DNA from: an uncultured Prevotella sp. | Lineage (GTDB): Bacteria > Bacteroidota > Bacteroidia > Bacteroidales > Bacteroidaceae | Assembly: GCA_900551985.1 (NCBI GenBank) | Contig: URYG01000040.1 | Coordinates: 1 to 18,162 of the forward strand | Reading direction: 5' to 3' | DNA: 18,162 bases | Shown: positions 1 through 6,062 of the stretch, in pieces | Numbering within the stretch: the first letter of the stretch is position 1 | Layout of the letters: every line of letters begins with the position of its first letter | Program-made: the position numbers and the translations under genes | Notes under the pieces: model-generated | Seen by the model: only the letters and a program-made list of their open reading frames with translations | Databases searched by the model: none | Told to the model about the DNA's origin: nothing

Positions 1-75
1 GATGGATTATCTGAAAAATTAAACTTTTTTATCCACGGAACTATGCAGATGCCCCAAACATTTTCCAATAATTCC

Positions 76-106
76 TTGCTTCTTTCAGAAGAAAAGCGTA
101 TCTTTG
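76..106 (+). promoter_or_regulatory. Orphan Bacteroidota-type promoter reading into the palindromic repeat
   Basis: TTG at 76-78, a 20-nt spacer, then TATCTTTG at 99-106 matches the TTTG-N19-21-TAnnTTTG consensus. It points right, towards the 42-bp repeat at 154-195 and the 3' end of the opposite-strand ATPase gene, and no convincing + strand gene follows. It may be what remains of a gene displaced by the ATPase unit, drive a short antisense transcript, or be a chance match. Confidence 0.4.
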
Positions 107-153
107 CAAAAAAAGGATCACCTGCAAATGCGTGTGGGCTCGAACAGATGCCC

Positions 154-195
154 CTACTTAAAATTTATGGCACATGTGCCACTTTTTTTAAGTAG
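154..195. repeat. 42-bp palindromic repeat, copy 1 (3' side of the ATPase gene)
   Basis: Outer arms CTACTTAAAA and TTTTAAGTAG are perfect inverted repeats, and the centre TGGCACATGTGCCA is a perfect 14-bp palindrome. A second copy in the same orientation lies at 1455-1496 and differs at only three positions. This copy begins 4 nt after the stop codon of the ATPase gene. In RNA it would fold into a long two-part hairpin, so it could protect or end the transcript, or mark the boundary of a mobile unit. Confidence 0.9.
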
Positions 196-199
196 AAGC

Positions 200-1453
200 C
201 TATTCTAATATATTTCGTTGCAAAAGAAAATCAAACAAGCTTATGAACAAGATGCCTGCTTCATTGTGATGAGAAACAATATTGTCCTTTACTATGATTA
301 TCTTCTGGAAGTTATCTGAGATATTTTTTAGTGATGCAGATTCTTGTTCAATCTTTTCCTTATCAGGAAGAGCAAGGGCAGACTGGATGTAATAACGCTT
401 AGAGCCATTGTTGACTACAAAATCTACTTCCAATTGCTTGCGCATCATTCCTTGTTGCGGTGTTCGGGTACGAGTTTCTACCATACCAACATCCACAAGA
501 TAGCCACGACATCGTAATTCATTGTATATCACATTTTCCATGAGATGGGTCTCTTCTATTTGACGGAAATCCAGAAGGCTATTGCGCAATCCTAAGTCTA
601 CGAAATAGTATTTAGACAATGTACCGATGTACTTTTTCCCTTTAATGTCATACCGCATCGCTTTCTCTATCAGGAAGGCTTCTTGCAAGAATCCTAAGTA
701 ATTGTCGATTGTTAACGGAGACAGGTCTGCATTGCTTACGCTCTTGAAAGTGTTGCTCAATTTATTCGGATTGCATGGTGAGCCTACCGATGATGCCATT
801 ACTTTAACAAGAGAGTCGAACTCCAAGTTTTTCTTGACATTATTTCTGTCTATCAAGTCTTTTAGATACACCGTAGTATAGAGATTACGCAGATAACTCA
901 CCTTCTTTTGCTGGGTATCCAAAGACAAGATTAAAGGCAAACTGCCATACGTAATATAATCTCGCCATGCATCTTCTTTGTTGCCATCGTAAGCCGATAC
1001 ATATTCTGAAAAAGACAGAGGGTAAATACGTATTTCATCACCTCTTCCTCTGAACTCTGTGGCAATGTCGGAAGATAGAAACTTAGAATTGCTTCCTGTT
1101 ACGTAGACATCCACATTGTCTATATGAAGAAGACTGTTCAAGGCTCCAACAAAGTTGTTTACCATTTGAACTTCATCCAATAGGACATAATGAATTTCAG
1201 AATCTTTGATGTTACCTTTAATATAGTGTAGCAGTTTCTTGGGGTCACAGTATTCATCGTTCAGTATATCATCCAAAGCCAGAGATATAATATGGTCTGG
1301 AGAAATGCCATCTGCCAGGAGGTGATCTCTAAACAACTTGAATAGAAGATATGATTTACCACATCTTCTGATACCTGTAACTATCTTTATCAAGCCATTT
1401 TGTTTGCTTGATATGAGTTGGTTGAGATAATATTCGCGCTTAATTTCCTTCAT
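200..1453 (-). CDS. AAA_14/DUF4143 family ATP-binding protein
   Basis: A 417-aa protein of the AAA_14 plus DUF4143 family, which is multicopy in many Bacteroidota and has no settled function. Visible in order: Walker A GIRRCGKS (residues 27-34), Walker B LLDEVQ (D93, E94), a VTGSNS sensor-like strand, the family block YPLSFSEY, a helical middle region, and a C-terminal DUF4143 part with ENVIYNEL and EVDFV (E342, D344), which resembles a PD-(D/E)XK fold, though the usual following lysine is replaced in YIQSAL. Start chosen at ATG 1453 (MKEIKREYYL); a 15-codon extension to a TTG at 1498 would merely translate the palindromic repeat and run into the promoter. The gene is visibly more AT-rich than its neighbours and is bracketed by two 42-bp repeats, suggesting transfer as a unit. 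Family assignment is strong; role unknown. Confidence 0.9.
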   Translation of the reverse strand: MKEIKREYYLNQLISSKQNGLIKIVTGIRRCGKSYLLFKLFRDHLLADGISPDHIISLALDDILNDEYCDPKKLLHYIKGNIKDSEIHYVLLDEVQMVNNFVGALNSLLHIDNVDVYVTGSNSKFLSSDIATEFRGRGDEIRIYPLSFSEYVSAYDGNKEDAWRDYITYGSLPLILSLDTQQKKVSYLRNLYTTVYLKDLIDRNNVKKNLEFDSLVKVMASSVGSPCNPNKLSNTFKSVSNADLSPLTIDNYLGFLQEAFLIEKAMRYDIKGKKYIGTLSKYYFVDLGLRNSLLDFRQIEETHLMENVIYNELRCRGYLVDVGMVETRTRTPQQGMMRKQLEVDFVVNNGSKRYYIQSALALPDKEKIEQESASLKNISDNFQKIIIVKDNIVSHHNEAGILFISLFDFLLQRNILE

Positions 1454-1454
1454 G

Positions 1455-1496
1455 CTACTTAAAATTTCTGGCACATGTGCCACTTTTTTTAAGTGC
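1455..1496. repeat. 42-bp palindromic repeat, copy 2 (5' side of the ATPase gene)
   Basis: Same direction and structure as 154-195: TGGCACATGTGCCA centre and near-perfect outer CTACTTAAAA / TTTTAAGTGC arms. The repeat ends 1 nt before the ATPase ATG and touches the last base of the -7 promoter element, so the predicted transcription start lies inside it. Nearly the whole 5' leader is therefore this palindrome, making it a candidate operator or start-codon-masking hairpin as well as a unit boundary. Confidence 0.9.
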
Positions 1497-1527
1497 AAAG
1501 ATATGCGAAAGTAGAGTTCTAACCAAA
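1496..1527 (-). promoter_or_regulatory. Promoter of the ATPase gene
   Basis: On the minus strand, TTTG (1527-1524), a 20-nt spacer and TATCTTTG (1503-1496) fit the Bacteroidota consensus exactly. The -7 element overlaps the outermost base of the 42-bp palindrome, placing the expected transcription start within the palindrome and leaving a leader of roughly 38 nt. Confidence 0.85.
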
Positions 1528-1548
1528 AATTTTTAGATTTATTATACT

Positions 1549-1605
1549 AATAAGGTGTATCCCCTAGCCTTTCATCATCGAAGGCCAAAGAGGATACACC
1601 TTATT
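1549..1605. terminator. Hairpin terminator after the sugar permease gene
   Basis: Perfect 14-bp arms (AATAAGGTGTATCC at 1549-1562 and its complement at 1592-1605) enclose a smaller hairpin (GCCTT 1567-1571 with AAGGC 1581-1585). It lies between the transporter stop codon at 1634 and the ATPase promoter. In the transporter's direction the downstream side is AT-rich but lacks a clean U-run, so it may act mainly as a 3'-end stabiliser. Confidence 0.7.
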
Positions 1606-1633
1606 TTATGATCTCAGCTGATAAGAAACGATA

Positions 1634-2842
1634 CTATGAACGGATCTTGTAGCCGTGGATGCTGTAATACAAAATGTAGAGGAAGCAAGGGAGACAGAGC
1701 CAATATGCCTGCTGAGCACCTACTGCATCCTTCAAACTTCCATAGAGCGTAGGAAGAACGGCGCCACCAAACATCGCCATGATGAGCAATGAAGAACCAG
1801 ACTTGGTAAACTTACCCAGATCCGCCATTGCCAATGGCCAGAGAGCAGGCCACATCAGAGAACAACCCAAAGCCATCAATGAGATGAAATAGATGGAAAT
1901 CTCGGCTGGAGTAAGAACTACCAGCAAAGCGCCGGCAATTGCCAGGAACGAACAGAGCTTCAAGGCTACTGCCTGACTGATATACTTAGGAATCAGGATG
2001 ATACCGCAGATATAACCGATAACAATACCAATAGGAGCAATCCAGGCATAATTGGCAGCACCCGGCAAACCCAGAGAATTGGCGTAATCTACCAATGTTC
2101 CGAGAGAAACCGTCTCAACACCTACATACAGGAACAGCGCCAGACAGCCCAAGAGCAAGTGAGTGAACTGGAATACAGAAGTCTTGGTGGCTGCATAAGC
2201 GCAGGCAGCAGACTCCTCCTCCTCAGAATCATCCTCTCCGGCAGCCTTCACCTCTGGTAATGGAGCCAGGAATGCCAGAACACCCAAAGCCAGGAACGCT
2301 ACGATGATGATCCAGAAAGGCTTAGACAAATCCTCGATTCCGATGAGATGCACATCCTTGCCCAACAGCCATACGATGAACATAGATGGGATTGGCCAAG
2401 CCAGCTTGTTGCAGATACCCATCATACTGATGCGCTTTGCCGCACTATCCAATGGACCCAGGATGGTGATGTAAGGGTTGACAGATGCCTGAAGATAGGC
2501 ATTGGCAGCACCACTTACAAAAGAGGCAAGCAGGAACAGTGGGAAACTCTTCTCATCGGCAGAAAGGATGAAGAGATAGAATGCCACAGCGAAGATGACA
2601 AACGACAGCGACATCGTCTTCTTATAACCGATAGCCTTGATGGTGAGTCCGGCAGGATAACCGAAAATCAGGAACGGAATGAAGGTGGCTGCGATGATGA
2701 GATAAGAGGCAGCATTGGAAATACCCAGCGAGCCCTGCAATACAGGCACCAGCAAGGAATTAATACCCAGGGCAAAGCCCAAAGAGAAAAACATGATTCC
2801 AATAAACGACAATGGAATCGCAAAACTTTTTGTTGGTTGCAT
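1634..2842 (-). CDS. FucP/GluP-type sugar MFS permease
   Basis: A 402-aa inner-membrane protein with about 12 hydrophobic segments, of the fucose/glucose/galactose-proton symporter branch of the major facilitator superfamily. The N-terminal stretch (IMFFSLGFALGINSLLVPVL), the helix 2-3 region with GYPAG and AIGYKK, and the helix 4 region with GAANAYLQASVNPY are typical of the family. A strongly acidic loop near residues 201-210 (EDDSEEEES) separates the two six-helix halves. ATG at 2842 is placed about 25 nt after a consensus promoter. It is transcribed divergently from the SGNH hydrolase gene. The sugar cannot be read from sequence; fucose, glucose/galactose or N-acetylglucosamine are all possible. 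Confidence 0.88.
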   Translation of the reverse strand: MQPTKSFAIPLSFIGIMFFSLGFALGINSLLVPVLQGSLGISNAASYLIIAATFIPFLIFGYPAGLTIKAIGYKKTMSLSFVIFAVAFYLFILSADEKSFPLFLLASFVSGAANAYLQASVNPYITILGPLDSAAKRISMMGICNKLAWPIPSMFIVWLLGKDVHLIGIEDLSKPFWIIIVAFLALGVLAFLAPLPEVKAAGEDDSEEEESAACAYAATKTSVFQFTHLLLGCLALFLYVGVETVSLGTLVDYANSLGLPGAANYAWIAPIGIVIGYICGIILIPKYISQAVALKLCSFLAIAGALLVVLTPAEISIYFISLMALGCSLMWPALWPLAMADLGKFTKSGSSLLIMAMFGGAVLPTLYGSLKDAVGAQQAYWLCLPCFLYILYYSIHGYKIRS

Positions 2843-2870
2843 AGACTATTATTTTAGTTAGAATTTTGGG

Positions 2871-2902
2871 CAAAGGTACAACTTTTCTCAATATTCTCCA
2901 AA
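2871..2902 (-). promoter_or_regulatory. Promoter of the sugar permease gene
   Basis: TTTG (2902-2899), a 20-nt spacer and TACCTTTG (2878-2871) on the minus strand. This gives a leader of about 25 nt. It is back to back with the SGNH hydrolase promoter, with 27 AT-rich bases between the two -33 boxes and no clear operator. Confidence 0.85.
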
Positions 2903-2929
2903 GTTTTATGAAAAAAGTTTTTAAATTTC

Positions 2930-2960
2930 TTGGTTTTATTGCCTTTTCTATCTAACTTTG
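2930..2960 (+). promoter_or_regulatory. Promoter of the SGNH hydrolase gene, nearly abutting the ATG
   Basis: TTG (2930-2932), a 20-nt spacer and TAACTTTG (2953-2960). Only 5 nt separate the -7 element from the ATG at 2966, so transcription probably starts at or within a few bases of the start codon. Confidence 0.85.
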
Positions 2961-2965
2961 CACGT

Positions 2966-4162
2966 ATGATGAAAAGATTATTAGTTTTCTTAATGGTATT
3001 CTGTGCCCTGTCAACTTATTCGCAGGCACAGAACTGGGTAGGCACCTGGGCCACAGCTCCGCAAACTGTAGTCAAATCATTTATGCCCTATAACAATTGC
3101 ATGACTAACCGTTCGGTACGCCAGGTGGTAAAGGTTAGCATAGGAGGCGACATAATCCGCCTCAAGTTGAGCAACATCTATTCGATGCAGCCCGTAGAGA
3201 TCCGCTCTATCTACATCGCCCATGCCAAGGATTCCTCCGACATCGATGCCAAGACGGCGAAATACTTCAAGTTCGGCAACAGCTACAAGACTGTCATCCC
3301 TGCCGGCAGGCAGATTGTGAGCGATGCCCTGAAGTTCAAGCTCAGGAATCTGGAGCGTGTAGCCATCACCATCAACTACACCTCGGCTCCCGAAGTTCCG
3401 ACCGTACACATGGGTTCGCGCACCACCTCCTATATCCTGAAAGGTGTAACCAATGCCCACTCCAACTTTGAGAAGGCATTCCGGGAGAACCACTGGTACA
3501 ACATCAGCGGCATCGATGTCTATACGATGAGCAACAACATGAGCGCCATCGCCATCATCGGAAATTCCATCACCGACGGTAAATGCTCTACCGACAATGC
3601 CCAGAACCGATGGCCCGACGTAATGTCGGAGATGCTGCAGCTGAAGCATAAGATTACCCATCAGGGCGTACTGAACCTGGGCATCGGAAACAACCGCATA
3701 ACCGTACCGGGTGGCTTCGGAGCACTAGCCAAGGAGCGTTTCGACAGAGACATTCTGATGCAGAGCGGCGTCAAGAAGGTGGTCATCTTCGAGGGAGTCA
3801 ACGACATCGGTGCAGCCAGGAGCGGCAGCAGCGAGACCGTAGCCCGCCAGATCATCGAGAGCATCCAGGGAATGGTGAAGAAGGCGAAGGCAAGGAAAAT
3901 GAAGGTTTATCTGGGCACCATCACTCCTTTCAAGGGTGCAGGATATTACAGTCATTTCCATGAGGCAGCCCGCCTCTATGTAAACGACTGGATACGCAGT
4001 CAGGCGAAGAACGTGGATGGCATCCTGGATTTCGCCAAGCTGCTTCAAGATCCGAATGATGACAGAAGAATGAAGCGGGAATACGCCAGCAACGACTGGC
4101 TCCATCCGAATCCGACAGGATACAAGGTCATGGGAATCTATGCCGCAGACATTATCAAGTAA
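2966..4162 (+). CDS. Secreted SGNH/GDSL-family hydrolase
   Basis: A 398-aa protein. It starts with a signal peptide (MMKRLLVFLMVF, A-rich end, cut probably after SQA near residue 21), so it acts in the periplasm or outside. An N-terminal beta-rich part beginning NWVGTWATAPQ is followed by the SGNH catalytic domain: block I GNSITDG (Ser nucleophile; the usual GDS is GNS), block II GIGNNR, block III GVNDIG and block V DWLHPNPTGY with the catalytic Asp and His. Members remove acetyl or other ester groups, often from polysaccharides; the substrate here is unknown. The start is ATG 2966 (a second ATG follows at 2969); an upstream TTG at 2930 lies inside the promoter and is rejected. The gene converges on xpt across a shared terminator. 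Confidence 0.88.
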   Translation: MMKRLLVFLMVFCALSTYSQAQNWVGTWATAPQTVVKSFMPYNNCMTNRSVRQVVKVSIGGDIIRLKLSNIYSMQPVEIRSIYIAHAKDSSDIDAKTAKYFKFGNSYKTVIPAGRQIVSDALKFKLRNLERVAITINYTSAPEVPTVHMGSRTTSYILKGVTNAHSNFEKAFRENHWYNISGIDVYTMSNNMSAIAIIGNSITDGKCSTDNAQNRWPDVMSEMLQLKHKITHQGVLNLGIGNNRITVPGGFGALAKERFDRDILMQSGVKKVVIFEGVNDIGAARSGSSETVARQIIESIQGMVKKAKARKMKVYLGTITPFKGAGYYSHFHEAARLYVNDWIRSQAKNVDGILDFAKLLQDPNDDRRMKREYASNDWLHPNPTGYKVMGIYAADIIK

Positions 4163-4197
4163 AAAACAGCGTAGAAACGCAAAAACATAGAAACAGC

Positions 4198-4227
4198 AAA
4201 AGCCGCCCGTATCAACAGGCGGCTTTT
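4198..4227. terminator. Bidirectional terminator between SGNH hydrolase and xpt
   Basis: AAAAGCCGCC (4198-4207) pairs perfectly with GGCGGCTTTT (4218-4227) around a 10-nt loop. The A/T tails serve transcripts from both sides. Confidence 0.9.
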
Positions 4228-4251
4228 ACAATATATATAATAATAGGTGTA

Positions 4252-4818
4252 TTATTTCAAGACAATCTTGCAATCATCCAGGCTCTCTACAGTAGCGAGC
4301 GCCTCATAACGGATACCCTCCTTGCGCAGGAAGTCACCACCATGCTGGAAAGCCTTCTCGATGATGAAGCCCATCGCCTCGATCTTGGCACCAGCCTTCT
4401 CGCAGAGATCCATCACACCCTTGGATGCGTTACCGTTGGCGAGGAAGTCGTCGATGAAGATCACATGATCCTCTGGAGTCAGGTAGCTGTTGCTCACGCA
4501 AACCGTATAGTCACGATCCTTGGTAAAAGAGTGAACCACTGAGGTAATCATACCCTCCATCGTCTTAGGCTGCTTTTTCTTGACGAAGACAACAGGAAGA
4601 TTGGTCAGGTAACCCACCATGATGGCAGGAGCGATGCCCGAAGCCTCGATAGTAACAATCTTGTTGTACTTGATGTCCTTGAAAAGGCGCACAAATTCCT
4701 TAGCCAGGTCCATCATCAGGATTGGGTCCATCTGATGATTTACGAAGCTATCTACTTTTAAGATTCCACCAGGAAAGCAGCGGCCCTCCTGCATTATTCT
4801 TTCTTTCAGTAAATCCAT
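4252..4818 (-). CDS. xpt: Xanthine phosphoribosyltransferase
   Basis: Cytoplasmic salvage enzyme joining xanthine to PRPP to give XMP. The 188-aa product matches the usual 190-194 aa length, with the family start MDLLKERI, the block CFPGGILKVDSFVNHQMDP, the VTIEASGIAPA loop, and the PRPP-binding stretch VIFIDDFLANGNASKG. The start is ATG 4818; a longer reading to 4911 adds 31 residues that cross the promoter and do not belong to the family. The leader is only about 25 nt, so no purine riboswitch, common on xpt in Firmicutes, can fit. It lies close to a purine permease and guanine deaminase that feed the same step. Confidence 0.95.
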   Translation of the reverse strand: MDLLKERIMQEGRCFPGGILKVDSFVNHQMDPILMMDLAKEFVRLFKDIKYNKIVTIEASGIAPAIMVGYLTNLPVVFVKKKQPKTMEGMITSVVHSFTKDRDYTVCVSNSYLTPEDHVIFIDDFLANGNASKGVMDLCEKAGAKIEAMGFIIEKAFQHGGDFLRKEGIRYEALATVESLDDCKIVLK

Positions 4819-4847
4819 TATGACTTGAACTTTTTGGTTATTGGGTG

Positions 4848-4878
4848 CAAAATTACTACTTTTTTCGCAAACAAGAAA
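4848..4878 (-). promoter_or_regulatory. Promoter of xpt
   Basis: Minus-strand TAATTTTG (4855-4848) is a good -7 element; the -33 position has only a weak TTTC match (4878-4875, 19-nt spacing). An 8-mer CCCAATAA/TTATTGGG pair flanks it at 4838-4845 and 4887-4894. Confidence 0.65.
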
Positions 4879-4895
4879 GTTTATCGCCCAATAAT

Positions 4896-4926
4896 TTTGT
4901 TTTGTCTGCAATTTACCGTAATTTTG
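4896..4926 (+). promoter_or_regulatory. Promoter of the esterase-HAD fusion gene
   Basis: TTTG (4896-4899), a 19-nt spacer and TAATTTTG (4919-4926). The leader is about 58 nt. It is divergent from the xpt promoter. Confidence 0.8.
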
Positions 4927-4988
4927 CAGCGAAAATAACTGGGAGTGATAGAAGTTAAGGAGTTACCCCCAATAAAAATTATAAGATT

Positions 4989-5975
4989 ATGAATCCATAT
5001 ATCAAGCAATTCCCCGACCTGATGTCGGGCAAGAAAATCATGTATGTGCACGGCTTCCTCTCTTCTGCACAGAGCGGTACCGTGAAGATGTTGCAGGAAC
5101 TGATGCCGAATGCTACCCTCGTGGCTGAAGACATCCCGGTTCATCCGGAAGAAGCCATAGAGATGCTGCAGAAGATGGCGGAGACAGAGCAACCCGACCT
5201 CATCATCGGTACTTCGATGGGCGGAATGTACACCGAGCTGCTGAAAGGATTCGACCGCATCCTCGTAAACCCAGCCTTCGAGATGGGCAACACGATGAAC
5301 AGCATGACCGGAAAGCAGGAGTTCCAGAACCCGAGAAAGGATGGAGTGAACGAGCTGATGGTTACCAAAGGCCTCATCAAGGAATACCGCGACTTCACCG
5401 AGCGATGCTTCCAGGACATTACTTCAGAAGAGCAGGAGCGCGTATATGGTCTTTTCGGAGATGAAGATCCGGTAGTTCATACCTTCGACCTCTTCCATGA
5501 ACACTATCCACAGGCAATCCACTTTCATGGCGAGCACCGACTCATCGACAAGGTGGCATTCCACTATCTCAGTCCGGTAATCCGCTGGATAGACGACAAG
5601 CAGAACGGCAAGGAGCGTCCTATCGTATATATAGACTTCGATGCCCTGCACGACAGTTACATGAAGGCTACCAGTTCGATGCACAAGGCTTACGAGATGT
5701 TGATAGAGCATTACAACGTATATATCGTTGCCCCGGCACCAACCAACGACCATGAATACATGGCGAAGGTACAGACCTGGGTAGAGGAATATCTCTCTAC
5801 CCCAGCCTACGACCACATCATCTTCTGCAACCAGAAGAACCTGCTCTACGGCGATTACTTCATCGACCCTCGCCCATGCGATGGTTTCATGGGTACAACC
5901 ATAGAATACGGCAGCGATGAATTCAAGACCTTCGAGGAAATCATCACCTTCTTCGAAAGACTGGGAGGACAGTAA
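4989..5975 (+). CDS. YqiA-like alpha/beta hydrolase fused to a HAD/5'-nucleotidase-like domain
   Basis: A 328-aa cytoplasmic protein with two parts. Residues 1 to about 200 resemble the YqiA/UPF0227 esterases: oxyanion-side VHGFLSSAQSGT, nucleophile elbow GTSMGG, acid GDEDPVV and catalytic His in HFHGEHR. Residues about 208-328 resemble the NT5C/YorS deoxynucleotidase branch of the HAD superfamily: motif I VYIDFDALHDS, a YNVYIVAPAP strand, the WVEEYL helix, and IIFCNQKNLLYGDYFIDPRP with motif III Lys and motif IV Asp. Motif I lacks the usual Gly after DxD, the Thr/Ser of motif II appears to be Ala or Pro, and the second Asp of motif IV is Pro, so HAD catalysis may be weak or lost. It sits inside a purine-salvage neighbourhood but on the opposite strand. 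Domain calls are from recognised motifs; the substrate is unknown. Confidence 0.8.
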   Translation: MNPYIKQFPDLMSGKKIMYVHGFLSSAQSGTVKMLQELMPNATLVAEDIPVHPEEAIEMLQKMAETEQPDLIIGTSMGGMYTELLKGFDRILVNPAFEMGNTMNSMTGKQEFQNPRKDGVNELMVTKGLIKEYRDFTERCFQDITSEEQERVYGLFGDEDPVVHTFDLFHEHYPQAIHFHGEHRLIDKVAFHYLSPVIRWIDDKQNGKERPIVYIDFDALHDSYMKATSSMHKAYEMLIEHYNVYIVAPAPTNDHEYMAKVQTWVEEYLSTPAYDHIIFCNQKNLLYGDYFIDPRPCDGFMGTTIEYGSDEFKTFEEIITFFERLGGQ

Positions 5976-5985
5976 CAAAAATCGA

Positions 5986-6047
5986 ATATATAAAATTAAG
6001 GTGCAACTCACGTTTTATCTTGTGAGTTGCACCTTAATTTTATATAT
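5986..6047. terminator. Very long perfect hairpin between convergent genes
   Basis: Arms 5986-6011 and 6022-6047 are perfectly complementary over 26 bp around a 10-nt loop (6012-6021). The core GTGCAACTCAC is G/C-containing and the outer ends are A/T-rich, giving U-rich tails in both directions. It terminates the esterase-HAD gene (+) and the purine permease gene (-). Confidence 0.9.
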
Positions 6048-6062
6048 AGGGAAAAACGATTC

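Noticed and set aside
46..154. CAGATGCCCC repeated at 46-55 and 145-154
   Set aside because: A single 10-bp direct repeat without symmetry, terminal repeats or target duplication; likely chance.
49..195. 48-codon + strand frame MPQTFSNNSLLL... ending in the palindromic repeat
   Set aside because: A promoter-like box lies inside it, a quarter of it is the translated repeat, and no start signal or family match is seen.
128..208. 26-codon + strand frame MRVGSNRCPYLK... downstream of the 76-106 promoter
   Set aside because: More than half is the 42-bp repeat and the rest overlaps the ATPase 3' end; no evidence for translation.
1454..1498. TTG start giving a 15-residue N-terminal extension (MHLKKVAHVPEILSS) on the ATPase
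   Set aside because: Those codons are the palindromic repeat and overlap the -7 element, upstream of or at the expected transcription start; ATG 1453 fits the family.
2348..2857. 169-codon + strand frame opposite the sugar permease
   Set aside because: Shadow of a clear membrane-transporter gene; highly polar low-quality sequence with no motif.
4819..4855. Possible purine riboswitch before xpt
   Set aside because: The leader is only about 25 nt, too short for a guanine aptamer plus switch.
4819..4911. Upstream extension of xpt to 4911
   Set aside because: Crosses the xpt promoter and adds residues absent from the family; the conserved start is MDLLKERI.
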